DNA of 64,000 bases from an uncultured Carboxylicivirga sp. (GCF_963674565.1 NZ_OY771430.1:868001-932000), one strand, 5' to 3'; shown: positions 36,211 to 44,842, numbered from the stretch's first letter. Translations and numbers: made by a program. The notes: generated from the letters alone by a model not told the origin.

Positions 36211-37620
36211 ATGCAAAACAGCATTCAACCAAACTCAATAATTAAGTCGTTGTTGGAAGCAAGAGAGGAACGCTGGAATAGCAAACTTTCTCTGGCTAAA
36301 CATGGATGGCATGTGGTCAGTCTGCAATTGAACTTACCCGGTTACCCCAAAAACGATGAATATACAGAGCAGTTTATAAAGCTGATTGATAAACAATTTG
36401 TTCGCTTTTTAAAGGCTCATGCACCTGGAAAGTACAGAGAAGAAAAAAAATGTTTTATCGATAAGGCGGGTGATTGTATCTATTATCTGATTCCGGCAAA
36501 AGGTATTACTTCGCTGGAATTAAAGAATGTTACCGAGCTTTTCGAAGAAAGTCATATTCTGGGGCGTATTATTGACCTGGATGTGCTGGATACAAAAGGG
36601 AAACAGATAAGTTCCGGTAAAGAAAAAAAGTGTTTTATATGTGATAAACCAGCCCAGATTTGTCGTAAAGAACAAACTCATTCTATTGATCGGGTGAGAA
36701 AAGAAATGTTAGAAGCAATAATTATATATCTTGAAAAAGAAAGAATGAAGAATTGCATCGAACGATTCTCTAATTGGGCAGTGAAAGCTTTGCTTTATGA
36801 AGTAAGCTTGTCTCCAAAACCGGGATTAGTTTGCAGGGTTTCAGCAGGCGCACATTCCGATATGGATTTTATCAGTTTCATCAATTCAACAGCAGCCTTA
36901 ACACCATTCTTTACTGAGTTGGGGTGGTTGGCTGTCAATAATTGTAATTTAGAAATGGCTGATTGTCTACCAAAGATTCGTGTGATTGGATTAAAAATGG
37001 AGGAGGCCATGTATGAAGCAACTAGTAAGATTAATACTCATAAAGGTGCTGTTTTTTTAATGGCTTTAAGCATGTTTTCTGCAGTTCATGTAGTACATAA
37101 AAAAAAGAAATTCAAAGCAGGTATCTTTGCCGGAACAGTTCAACAAATTACAAGGGGAATAATTCAGCGTGAATTATGCAGTGTTGAAGAAAGTAGCAGA
37201 ATAACGCATGGAGAATCTTGTTTTTTGCATTTTGGTTTAAAAGGTTCCGGAGCCCGAGGTGAAGCTGAACAGGGGCTTTCAACGGTTATGCATCATGCAC
37301 TGCCATTTTTAAAAGAGATGGATTTATCAATGGAGGATATGAATGATAAAAACATGTTTTCCATTTTGGCTCCGGTATTGTTGAAGATAATGTCTGTAAA
37401 TAACGATACCAATGTTTTGTTTCGACATGGAGAAGAGGTGTTGGAAGAATTAAAAAGAAAATCAATAAAAGTGCTCAATCAAGTTACTATTGGAGACCGG
37501 GATGAGTATGATAAATTGGTAGATTGGTGCAATACAAAAAAGATATCACCTGGTGGTTCAGCAGATTTATTGTCTGTGACGATGTTTGTGCAGTTTTGTC
37601 AAACCGATAAGGGATTGTAG
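36211..37620 (+). CDS. citXG: CitX-CitG fusion: citrate lyase prosthetic group transferase and synthase
   Basis: Two enzymes in one 469-residue chain. Residues 1-175 are CitX, which attaches the phosphoribosyl-dephospho-CoA group to CitD; the motif GRIIDLDVLDTKGKQISS and the CDKPAQICRKEQTHS stretch are diagnostic. Residues about 180-469 are CitG, which makes the triphosphoribosyl-dephospho-CoA precursor from dephospho-CoA and ATP; SPKPGLVCRVSAGAHSDMDF and NTHKGAVFLMAL are diagnostic, and GSGARGEAEQGL closes the site. The same fusion is known in some gammaproteobacteria. One departure is VCRVSAG where the family usually has VD-x-x-N/A-GAH, so the Asp is a Cys here. It lies 3 bp after citF and 6 bp before citC. 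Confidence 0.93.
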   Translation: MQNSIQPNSIIKSLLEAREERWNSKLSLAKHGWHVVSLQLNLPGYPKNDEYTEQFIKLIDKQFVRFLKAHAPGKYREEKKCFIDKAGDCIYYLIPAKGITSLELKNVTELFEESHILGRIIDLDVLDTKGKQISSGKEKKCFICDKPAQICRKEQTHSIDRVRKEMLEAIIIYLEKERMKNCIERFSNWAVKALLYEVSLSPKPGLVCRVSAGAHSDMDFISFINSTAALTPFFTELGWLAVNNCNLEMADCLPKIRVIGLKMEEAMYEATSKINTHKGAVFLMALSMFSAVHVVHKKKKFKAGIFAGTVQQITRGIIQRELCSVEESSRITHGESCFLHFGLKGSGARGEAEQGLSTVMHHALPFLKEMDLSMEDMNDKNMFSILAPVLLKIMSVNNDTNVLFRHGEEVLEELKRKSIKVLNQVTIGDRDEYDKLVDWCNTKKISPGGSADLLSVTMFVQFCQTDKGL

Positions 37621-37626
37621 GATAAT

Positions 37627-38703
37627 ATGATTGAAAATTCAGATTTTAGAATTGAGGAGCCGGATTTAAGTAGTAAGTATGATGTTGAACTGATCAGGAG
37701 GTTTTTATCTCCACTGGGATTTTATTTTGATTCAGATGCAGTTGATTATTCAATAATACTTTACAATTTAAATGATGATATAGTAGGGGTGGGTTCGTAT
37801 CAGGCTAAAATATTGAAATATCTGGCTGTAGCACCAGAATTTAGAGAATCAGGAGCATTTGCACATATTGTTACTTTCCTCACAGAAAAAGTAATGTCTG
37901 AACATCAGCAGGCATTTGTATTTACACGACCCGAAAATATAAATCACTTTACAGGATTAGGTTACAATCATATAGCAACAGCTGAGCCTTTGATCGCAGT
38001 ATTGGAATTTGGATATACTGATATCAACCGTTATTGCGAATATCTGAAAAGTATAAAAATGGATAACGCAATTGGCAGTGCAGCAGCTATTGTAATGAAT
38101 TGTAATCCATTTACTTTAGGTCATCAGTATTTGGTTGAAAAAGCTTCTGACGAAAATGAGATTGTTTATTTGTTTGTAGTGGAAGAAGATCGGTCTACTT
38201 TTAAATTTACCGATCGATGGAATATGATTAAGGCAGGAATAAAGCATCTTTCTAATGTAGTAATGGTAAAAGGAGGTGAATATGTTGTATCGGAAGCTAC
38301 ATTTCCAAGCTATTTTTTAAAAAACGAATCGACCGATTTGATTACTCAAAAACAAGCAGAACTGGATATAACAGTTTTTTGTCAATACATAGCTCCAACC
38401 TTAAACATTACAACCAGGTATGTAGGTACTGAGTGTTATTGTTCTACAACTGAGTTGTATAATACCGTAATGCAGAAGTTACTACCCGAATATGATATTG
38501 ATTTTTGTGAGATTAAAAGAAAGGAGATTTTAGGTGAAGATGGTAAAGAATGGATAAGTGCATCAAAAGTAAGAGACGCTATTGTTAAAGGTGATTATGA
38601 TCGAATGAAGTTGTACCTCCCTTCAACAACCATCAGGTATTTGAATGAAGGATTGGTGGAAAAAATAAGGCATCGACTTGAAGTTAATCGGTGTCGGCAT
38701 TAA
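37627..38703 (+). CDS. citC: [Citrate (pro-3S)-lyase] ligase
   Basis: CitC activates citrate lyase by acetylating the thiol of its prosthetic group with acetate and ATP. The 358-residue protein has an N-terminal GNAT-like region (LKYLAVAPEFRESGAFAHI) and a C-terminal nucleotidyltransferase domain with the HxGH-type motif NCNPFTLGHQYLVEKA and the lysine-Ser loop WISASKVRDAI. It is the last gene of the operon, whereas in most bacteria citC comes first. No citrate carrier (CitS, CitT) and no oxaloacetate decarboxylase are near. A terminator hairpin follows directly. Confidence 0.95.
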   Translation: MIENSDFRIEEPDLSSKYDVELIRRFLSPLGFYFDSDAVDYSIILYNLNDDIVGVGSYQAKILKYLAVAPEFRESGAFAHIVTFLTEKVMSEHQQAFVFTRPENINHFTGLGYNHIATAEPLIAVLEFGYTDINRYCEYLKSIKMDNAIGSAAAIVMNCNPFTLGHQYLVEKASDENEIVYLFVVEEDRSTFKFTDRWNMIKAGIKHLSNVVMVKGGEYVVSEATFPSYFLKNESTDLITQKQAELDITVFCQYIAPTLNITTRYVGTECYCSTTELYNTVMQKLLPEYDIDFCEIKRKEILGEDGKEWISASKVRDAIVKGDYDRMKLYLPSTTIRYLNEGLVEKIRHRLEVNRCRH

Positions 38704-38708
38704 TAAAA

Positions 38709-38730
38709 AAACCGCCTGATAGCGGTTTAT
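38709..38730. terminator. Terminator shared by citC and the convergent STAS gene
   Basis: AAACCGC (38709-38715) pairs with GCGGTTT (38722-38728) over six bases; T-rich sequence follows on the plus strand, and A residues upstream give a T run for the minus strand. It overlaps the STAS stop codon. Confidence 0.8.
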
Positions 38731-39050
38731 TTTATATCGGCTTCACTTTCAATAATGTCGAAAACCTTATCAAGTTTCATAAGTGTTAAAAGACTCATTA
38801 CATCTTTCTGAATTTCACAAAGTTTAAAAGAGCCATTGTTTTGACGAGCTGTTTTTAAAGCACTAATCAAGACACCAATGCCAGTACTGTCAATAAATTT
38901 AATGTTCGAAAGGTTTATAACAAGATTTGTATTCCCATCCAACTGGTTAGTCAACTCACTTTTAATCTCTGTAGCAATGGTGGCTGTTAGTCTGTCTGTA
39001 TCAGCCAATGATGCAATTTGATATCCGTTTAGTTCTTTAACTTCCAACAT
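38727..39050 (-). CDS. STAS domain anti-anti-sigma factor-like protein
   Basis: A 107-residue single-domain STAS protein of the SpoIIAA/RsbV type. The phosphorylatable Ser motif IDSTGIGVLISAL has Ser at residue 55, after the LSNIKFID strand. In other bacteria such proteins are phosphorylated by GHKL-type kinases and bind anti-sigma factors or other partners. It follows the Hpt gene by 12 bp, so the two share a transcript. The kinase and phosphatase that act on it are not in this locus; the SiaB-type kinase at 21348 has its own SiaC substrate. Confidence 0.9.
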   Translation of the reverse strand: MLEVKELNGYQIASLADTDRLTATIATEIKSELTNQLDGNTNLVINLSNIKFIDSTGIGVLISALKTARQNNGSFKLCEIQKDVMSLLTLMKLDKVFDIIESEADIK

Positions 39051-39062
39051 ATTATAGTGTTT

Positions 39063-39527
39063 TCAATTTTCTAGCACTTGATTTAATTCTTTTACAGCTT
39101 CTTCAACAATATAGTTGAATTTATCAATCAGCTGTTTTAAAACTTCTTCATTTTTATTGGCGGCAATCCATTCTCTTTTATCTTCAGGATAACTTTCCAA
39201 TGTTTTTCGAAGTTGATCAGCTTCAGAAGACGTTTCTCCTTCTTCCAATATCCGATCTAATAGCATTTGTTTGGCAACAAGCTCAAGATTTTTCAAATCA
39301 ACATTACCAAGTTCATTAATACCCATTGATAAAACTGATGATTTTGCCTTGTGTGCAGCTGATGCGACTTTTTTCCAATCCTTTTGTGAAAGTCCATCCT
39401 CAAAATCCTGAGTAAATTCAGGAATCTGTTCTATGAAGATAGTAATCAGTTCTGCAATTATTTCTTTGCTACCATCGGTTATACTCTCCAGGTATGCTAA
39501 ATCAATATGCTTATAGTTTTCGGGCAT
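39063..39527 (-). CDS. Histidine phosphotransfer (Hpt) domain protein
   Basis: A 154-residue, mostly helical protein. The Hpt motif AAHKAKSSVLSMG has the phosphorylatable His at residue 59, in the second helix, with the usual Ser-x-x-x-G behind it. The remaining part extends the four-helix bundle and adds about 40 residues (EDKREWIAANKNEEV). Hpt proteins carry phosphate between a hybrid kinase and a response regulator. No receiver or hybrid kinase is beside it; the histidine kinase at 57798 has no receiver domain. It is the first gene of a two-gene unit with the STAS gene. Confidence 0.85.
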   Translation of the reverse strand: MPENYKHIDLAYLESITDGSKEIIAELITIFIEQIPEFTQDFEDGLSQKDWKKVASAAHKAKSSVLSMGINELGNVDLKNLELVAKQMLLDRILEEGETSSEADQLRKTLESYPEDKREWIAANKNEEVLKQLIDKFNYIVEEAVKELNQVLEN

Positions 39528-39549
39528 TTTGGGATATTAATATTTTGAC

Positions 39550-39572
39550 GCTGAAAATACAAAATTTTCAGC
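39550..39572. promoter_or_regulatory. Perfect 9-bp inverted repeat at the Hpt-STAS transcription start
   Basis: GCTGAAAAT (39550-39558) and ATTTTCAGC (39564-39572) form a perfect inverted repeat with a 5-base spacer. It directly adjoins the -7 box at 39572-39579 on the minus strand, so it spans the predicted start site. An operator or a leader hairpin are both possible. Confidence 0.45.
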
Positions 39573-39579
39573 AAAACTA
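39572..39579 (-). promoter_or_regulatory. -7 promoter box for the Hpt-STAS genes
   Basis: The minus strand reads TAGTTTTG, an exact TAnnTTTG match, 44 bp upstream of the Hpt ATG. Confidence 0.45.
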
Positions 39580-39944
39580 ACTTTTTTTGCTAAATTATTA
39601 GTGGTCGTCTACCATAATCTATATTCTAGTGAATTTATTTATTGTTAAAGATTAAATAATTCATGGTTAAATTTAAATAGACCTAAAATGGTTTTAGTTA
39701 TACCTCTAAATAAAAAAACATACCTGGTCTAGATATCTTCTAATTGACTTAATAAGAACTTTGGTAATAATTAAGGAGTTATGTAAATGATAAATTAACT
39801 TGTAATGATCTTAATTAAATATCAATAGTTTTTACCTTTTTCTGAATTTAAGGTTTAACGGATTTTTAAAGTTTTTAGTCCATAAATGATTTTTGTTATT
39901 ATCAAGAAGCAATATTTGTCATTTTTCTCCGCTAATTAATTTTC

Positions 39945-39952
39945 TACATTTG
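39945..39952 (+). promoter_or_regulatory. -7 promoter box for gcvT
   Basis: TACATTTG is an exact TAnnTTTG match 91 bp upstream of the gcvT ATG, giving a leader of about 85 nt. Confidence 0.45.
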
Positions 39953-40043
39953 TTCAAATTGAGATATTAGCCAAGGAGAAAGCGAAATCCTGGATATCTG
40001 TTTTAGAAATTAACTATCAAGAATTGAATAAATAATTACAAGG

Positions 40044-41126
40044 ATGAAAAAAACTGCCTTTAACGAAATTCATAAGAAGCTGGGAGCTAAATTGGTTTCA
40101 TTTGCAGGTTATGAAATGCCAATAGAATATTCCGGAATTAATAATGAACATATGACGGTTCGTAATGGAGTAGGTGTATTTGATGTTTCACATATGGGTG
40201 AATTTTGGGTGAAGGGTCCAAACGCATTTGAATTAGTCCAAAAGGTTACATCCAATGATGTTTCTGCTTTGAGAATTGGACAAGCTCAATATTCATGCTT
40301 CCCCAATGGTAAAGGTGGTATTGTTGACGATTTGTTGGTGTATCGTTACGATGAAGAAAAGTATATGTTAGTAGTTAATGCTTCTAATATTGATAAAGAT
40401 TGGGCTTGGGTAAATGAGCAAAATACGATGGGAGCTGAACTAGAAAATGCATCAGACGATATTTCACAGTTGGCTATACAAGGACCGAAAGCAACGGAAG
40501 TATTGCAAAAATTGACTGATGTTAACCTTTCAGAAATTGATTATTACACTTTCATAACTGGTAAAATTGCAGGAGTTGATGAGGTAATTATTTCCAATAC
40601 AGGTTACACAGGATCCGGAGGTTTTGAACTGTATTTTTATAACAATGAAGCTGAAAAAGTATGGAATGCCATTTTTGAGGCTGGAGCAGAAGAAGGAATC
40701 TTACCAATAGGTTTGGCAGCACGTGATACTTTACGATTAGAAAAAGGTTTTTGTTTATATGGAAATGATATCGATGACACAACTTCTCCAATTGAAGCAG
40801 GTTTAGGCTGGATAACCAAATTCAATGAAAAAAATGATTTCATCGACCGAGATTATTTACTGAAACAAAAAGAGGAAGGTGTATCAAAACGTCTTCGTGG
40901 ATTCATTCTTGAAGACAGAGGTATTCCTCGTAAAGATTACGAGATTGTTAATGAACAAGATGAAGTGATTGGCAAAGTAACATCCGGAACGATGTCTCCT
41001 ATTCTTCAGAAAGGGATAGGAATGGGGTATTTGGATAAAGGATATACAAAGTTTGAAACCGAAATATTTATTAAAGTAAGAAACCGGAAGTTGAAAGCAA
41101 AAGTGGTTAAAATTCCATTTGTGTAA
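40044..41126 (+). CDS. gcvT: Glycine cleavage system aminomethyltransferase (T protein)
   Basis: Moves the one-carbon unit from the aminomethyl-lipoyl H protein to tetrahydrofolate. The 360-residue length and motifs (MPIEYSGINNEHMTVRNGVGVFDVSHMGE, here split over residues 27-55; CFPNGKGGIVDDLLVY; LGLAARDTLRLEKGF-like GLAARDTLRLEKGFCLYG) are those of true GcvT rather than YgfZ. The final stretch SGTMSPILQKGIGMGY is typical. The genes for H and P proteins are not nearby, as is usual in Bacteroidota. It has its own promoter; no terminator was seen in the 282-bp gap before serC. Confidence 0.97.
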   Translation: MKKTAFNEIHKKLGAKLVSFAGYEMPIEYSGINNEHMTVRNGVGVFDVSHMGEFWVKGPNAFELVQKVTSNDVSALRIGQAQYSCFPNGKGGIVDDLLVYRYDEEKYMLVVNASNIDKDWAWVNEQNTMGAELENASDDISQLAIQGPKATEVLQKLTDVNLSEIDYYTFITGKIAGVDEVIISNTGYTGSGGFELYFYNNEAEKVWNAIFEAGAEEGILPIGLAARDTLRLEKGFCLYGNDIDDTTSPIEAGLGWITKFNEKNDFIDRDYLLKQKEEGVSKRLRGFILEDRGIPRKDYEIVNEQDEVIGKVTSGTMSPILQKGIGMGYLDKGYTKFETEIFIKVRNRKLKAKVVKIPFV

Positions 41127-41408
41127 TTCATTGATAAATTATTTGAATTTTTTCTAAAAAAAATACTGATATTTGTCAGCATTTGAAAGTGGAGTGATAA
41201 TAATTTTAAAAGGTTGATAGTGTTATATCTAGATGTATTATTTACAAGTATGAAATCATCTTATATTGATACTCAGGTGATTTTTGCTTTTGAATTGTAA
41301 GTCAATATCTGTAAAAAATAGTAGTCGATACAAGAGATATTTCATAATTTTATCGTCTCAAAACATTATCCAAATTAAAAATCAAGTTTACGTAAAATAA
41401 CTCATAAG

Positions 41409-42479
41409 ATGAAGATTCACAACTTTTCAGCAGGGCCATCTATTTTGCCTGATTCAACTATTAAAAATTCGGCTGAAGCCGTTCTTAACTTTGCCGGAAC
41501 CGGTTTATCTATTCTTGAGGTATCGCACCGTAGCAAAGAGTTTGTTGCTGTAATGGACGATGCTATTGCATTGGTTAAAGAATTATTGAATGTTCCTGCA
41601 GGCTACGAAGTAGTATTTGTTGGAGGTGGAGCCAGTACACAATTCTGCATGGTTCCGTTTAACCTGTTAGCTAAAAAGGCTGCTTATTTAAATACTGGAG
41701 CCTGGGCTGCTAAAGCAATGAAAGAAGCTAAAGGATTCGGTGAAGTTGTTGAAGTAGCTTCATCCAAAGATGCTGTTTATAACTATATTCCAAAAGGTTA
41801 TGAAGTGCCTTCAGATGCTGATTATTTCCATATTACATCGAACAACACTATTTATGGAACAGAGATTCGTAAGGATCTTGATGTTAGTGTACCTTTGGTG
41901 GCTGATATGTCATCAGACATTTTTTCAAGACCTGTTGATGTATCAAAGTATAACATTATTTATGCTGGTGCACAAAAGAACCTGGCTCCATCAGGTGTAA
42001 CCATTGCCATTGTAAAAGAAGATGCTTTAGGCAAAGTGGATCGTTACATTCCAACTATGTTGGATTATCGTACACATATTCAGAATGGATCTATGTTTAA
42101 TACTCCTCCTGTACTTCCTGTTTACTCAGCTCTTCAGACCTTAAAATGGTTAAAAGAATTGGGTGGAGTAGCTGCAATGGAAAAAATTAATATAGAAAAA
42201 GCTGGTTTGTTGTACGATGAGATTGATCGTAATAAACTATTCAAATGTACAGTTCTTGCTGAAGAAGATCGTTCAATCATGAATGTTTGTTTCATTATGA
42301 ATGATGAATACAAGGAACTTGAAAAAGATTTCTTCGACTATGCTACTTCAAAAGGTATGAGTGGAATTAAAGGTCACCGTTCTGTTGGAGGTTTCCGTGC
42401 GTCAATCTATAATGCAATGCCAAAAACAAGTATTCAGGCATTGATCGACGCTATGAAAGAATTTGAAGCAAAACACTAA
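41409..42479 (+). CDS. serC: Phosphoserine aminotransferase
   Basis: PLP enzyme that turns 3-phosphohydroxypyruvate into phosphoserine with glutamate. The 356-residue protein opens with HNFSAGPSILP, has FVGGGASTQFCMVP, and carries the PLP Lys in IYAGAQKNLAPSGV near residue 190. HRSVGGFRASIYNAMP closes the active site. It is followed by serA, and the two catalyse consecutive steps of serine synthesis. The gap of 80 bp to serA contains a hairpin with a weak T tail, so some read-through is likely. The 282-bp upstream gap has no clear -7 box. Confidence 0.97.
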   Translation: MKIHNFSAGPSILPDSTIKNSAEAVLNFAGTGLSILEVSHRSKEFVAVMDDAIALVKELLNVPAGYEVVFVGGGASTQFCMVPFNLLAKKAAYLNTGAWAAKAMKEAKGFGEVVEVASSKDAVYNYIPKGYEVPSDADYFHITSNNTIYGTEIRKDLDVSVPLVADMSSDIFSRPVDVSKYNIIYAGAQKNLAPSGVTIAIVKEDALGKVDRYIPTMLDYRTHIQNGSMFNTPPVLPVYSALQTLKWLKELGGVAAMEKINIEKAGLLYDEIDRNKLFKCTVLAEEDRSIMNVCFIMNDEYKELEKDFFDYATSKGMSGIKGHRSVGGFRASIYNAMPKTSIQALIDAMKEFEAKH

Positions 42480-42504
42480 GAATTGAATTGAAAAATAAAG
42501 TCTG

Positions 42505-42535
42505 AGCCCCTTTAATTTGGGGCTTAGCATTTTAT
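42505..42535 (+). terminator. Intercistronic hairpin between serC and serA
   Basis: AGCCCC (42505-42510) pairs with GGGGCT (42519-42524) over eight bases; the tail AGCATTTTATC is only moderately T-rich. It may attenuate or protect the transcript rather than stop it fully. Confidence 0.55.
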
Positions 42536-42559
42536 CACCTCAAATAAATATCAATAATC

Positions 42560-43483
42560 ATGAAAAAAATTTTGGTGGCAACAGAAAAGCCTTTCGCAAA
42601 GGCAGCCATTGATCAAATCAGACCAATTTTAGAGGGTGCAGGTTATGAATTTGCCCTTCTTGAAAAATATACAGAAACAGCTCAATTGCTAGATGCTGTT
42701 AAAGATGCTAATGCTTTAATTGTACGATCAGATTTAGTTACCCGCGAAGTGGTTGACGCTGCACCTGAATTAAAAATAGTAGTTCGTGCTGGTGCCGGAT
42801 ACGATAACCTTGATTTGGCAGCTTGTACTGAAAAAGGTATCGTAGCAATGAATACACCCGGACAAAATGCAAACGCAGTTGGTGAGTTGGTATTAGGTAT
42901 GATGGTGTTTATGGCCCGTAACGGATATAATGGAACTGCAGGTACTGAGTTAAGAGGTAAAAAACTGGGTATTCATGCTTATGGTAACGTAGGTCATTAT
43001 GTAGCTGAGATTGCAAAAGGTTTTGGAATGGAACTGTATGCTTTTGATCCATTTGTTGCAAAAGAAAAGATAGAGGCTGCAGGCCTTAAGGCTGTTGATA
43101 CAGTTGAAGAGTTATATTCAACTTGTGATTATGTATCATTGCATATTCCTGCTACAGAACAAACCAAAAAATCAATTAATTACGACTTATTGAATAAAAT
43201 GCCTAAAGGAGGTACATTAGTAAATACAGCTCGTAAAGAAGTGATTCATGAGGAAGAATTAGTAAAATTAATGGCTGATCGCCCTGATTTTACGTATATC
43301 TCAGATATTGCTCCTGATTGTAAAGCTGATATTGAAGCTAAGTTTGAAGGTCGTTTCTTCTTTACCCCCAAGAAGATGGGTGCTCAAACTGCTGAAGCTA
43401 ATGTTAATGCAGGTGTTGCTGCTGCTAAGCAAATTATTGGCTTTTTCCAAAACGGTGACGAAACCTTCAAGGTTAATAAATAA
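42560..43483 (+). CDS. serA: D-3-phosphoglycerate dehydrogenase, short form
   Basis: NAD-dependent oxidation of 3-phosphoglycerate, the first step of serine synthesis. The 307-residue protein has only the substrate- and NAD-binding domains; the ACT/ASB regulatory parts of enteric SerA (about 410 residues) are absent, so direct serine feedback is unlikely. Visible motifs are VRAGAGYDNLDLAACTEKGI, the Rossmann loop GIHAYGNVGHY near residue 140 (Ala at the first Gly position), and VNTARKEVIHEEEL. The usual catalytic His loop (HxPxT-x-x-T) is present as HIPATEQT; the later Glu-His pair is harder to place. It lies in a serC-serA-DUF1015 order that is widespread. Confidence 0.93.
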   Translation: MKKILVATEKPFAKAAIDQIRPILEGAGYEFALLEKYTETAQLLDAVKDANALIVRSDLVTREVVDAAPELKIVVRAGAGYDNLDLAACTEKGIVAMNTPGQNANAVGELVLGMMVFMARNGYNGTAGTELRGKKLGIHAYGNVGHYVAEIAKGFGMELYAFDPFVAKEKIEAAGLKAVDTVEELYSTCDYVSLHIPATEQTKKSINYDLLNKMPKGGTLVNTARKEVIHEEELVKLMADRPDFTYISDIAPDCKADIEAKFEGRFFFTPKKMGAQTAEANVNAGVAAAKQIIGFFQNGDETFKVNK

Positions 43484-43493
43484 TTTTACATGT

Positions 43494-43526
43494 AAAGGCC
43501 TGTTGTATAAATCAACAGGCCTTTTG
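43494..43526 (+). terminator. Terminator between serA and the DUF1015 gene
   Basis: AAAGGCCTGTTG (43494-43505) pairs perfectly with CAACAGGCCTTT (43513-43524) over seven bases, followed by TTG. It is a strong stem, so the DUF1015 gene may be expressed less than serA or from its own promoter. Confidence 0.8.
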
Positions 43527-43568
43527 TCTGCTTACCCAATCAATATTTAACAAAATTAAATCTACAAA

Positions 43569-44825
43569 ATGGCTATTGTTAAACCTTTTAAAGGCCTGAG
43601 ACCTCCCCAAAATATCGCTCAGGACTTAGCTTGTTTGCCTTACGATGTTATGAACAGTGAAGAGGCTGCCCGGATGGCGGAAGGCAAAGATTGTTCTTTA
43701 TTGCATATTACGCGTGCTGAAATTGATTGTCCTGATGGCACTGATATTCACTCGGAAGAAGTGTATGAAAAATCAGTTTCCAACTTTAAAGTATTTCAGG
43801 AAAAAGGATGGTTGGTTCAGGATGATGAAGCTAAATATTATATTTATGCTCAAACCATGGATGGACGCACACAATATGGTATTGTTGGTGCTGCTGCATG
43901 CGAAGATTATGCAAACGGAATCATCAAAAAACATGAATTAACACGTCCGGATAAAGAAGAAGATCGTATGATCTTAACGCGTTATCTGGATGCTAATATA
44001 GAACCAGTATTTTTCTCTTATAAAGCTGTTCCTGAAATTGATGCAATTGTTGAAAGTATCGTTAAGACCCAGGATGCAGATTATGATTTTATTGCCGAAG
44101 ACGGTTTTGGTCATCATCTTTGGGCTATTAACGATGGTGCTATTAATGCTCAATTAGAAGAATTGTTTAGCAATAAAGTGCCTGCAACTTATGTGGCAGA
44201 TGGCCATCATAGAACAGCTGCAGCTGCGCGTATTGGTGAAGAAAAGAAAAATCAAAATCCTAAACACACCGGTGAGGAAGCATATAATTATTTTATGGCA
44301 GTTCACTTTCCGGATAATCAACTAAAGATTATTGATTACAATCGTTTGGTGAAGGACCTGAATGGACTTTCGTCTGATGAGTTATTAAACCGATTGCAAG
44401 AAGTGTTTGAAGTTGAATGTATTGGTAGTGAGATTTATCAGCCATCTAAGTTACATGAATTCAGCATGTATTTAAATGGAAAATGGTATCAATTAAATGC
44501 TAAAGCTGGCACATATAATGATAATGATCCTATAGGAGTATTAGATGTGACAATCCTGTCGGAGCATGTTCTTGATAAGATGCTGGGAATAGAAGATTTA
44601 CGTCGTTCAAAGAGGATTGACTTTGTTGGAGGAATAAGAGGTTTAGGTGAATTGCAAAAAAGGGTTGATTCTGGAGAAATGGCTGTAGCATTTGCTTTAT
44701 ATCCCGTATCGATGCAACAATTGATTGATATTGCTGATACAGGAAATATCATGCCTCCTAAAACAACATGGTTCGAACCAAAATTGCGTTCAGGATTAGT
44801 GATTCATAAGTTGGAATCGAAATAA
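43569..44825 (+). CDS. DUF1015 family protein, possible serine/phosphoserine-linked enzyme
   Basis: A 418-residue cytoplasmic protein of the DUF1015 family. The family hallmark VADGHHRTAAAARIGE is near residue 215, in a context like the DGHHR loop of ParB/Srx-type nucleotide-binding domains. Other marks are FKGLRPPQNIAQDLACLPYDVM at the N terminus (first twenty residues) and VGGIRGLGELQKRVDSGEMA near the C terminus. It regularly follows serC and serA in Bacteroidota and Clostridia. A role in serine metabolism, perhaps a free serine kinase or a substitute for the missing SerB step, is inference from context and the loop. The biochemical function is not shown by sequence. Confidence 0.85.
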   Translation: MAIVKPFKGLRPPQNIAQDLACLPYDVMNSEEAARMAEGKDCSLLHITRAEIDCPDGTDIHSEEVYEKSVSNFKVFQEKGWLVQDDEAKYYIYAQTMDGRTQYGIVGAAACEDYANGIIKKHELTRPDKEEDRMILTRYLDANIEPVFFSYKAVPEIDAIVESIVKTQDADYDFIAEDGFGHHLWAINDGAINAQLEELFSNKVPATYVADGHHRTAAAARIGEEKKNQNPKHTGEEAYNYFMAVHFPDNQLKIIDYNRLVKDLNGLSSDELLNRLQEVFEVECIGSEIYQPSKLHEFSMYLNGKWYQLNAKAGTYNDNDPIGVLDVTILSEHVLDKMLGIEDLRRSKRIDFVGGIRGLGELQKRVDSGEMAVAFALYPVSMQQLIDIADTGNIMPPKTTWFEPKLRSGLVIHKLESK

Positions 44826-44842
44826 TTTTAGAATATTAGTAG

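Larger units (their letters stand above)
39528..40043. other. 516-bp divergent intergenic region between the Hpt gene and gcvT
   Basis: No gene is seen. The Hpt side has a -7 box and a perfect inverted repeat, and the gcvT side a -7 box at 39945; these are listed separately. The 300-bp AT-rich middle has no clear structure. The gcvT leader was checked for a glycine riboswitch and does not fit. Confidence 0.7.

Noticed and set aside
39953..40043. Possible glycine riboswitch in the gcvT leader
   Set aside because: The leader is short and AT-rich and lacks the conserved GGAGAG/CACCGAAGG-type elements; the purine stretch AAGGAGAAAGCG alone does not support one.
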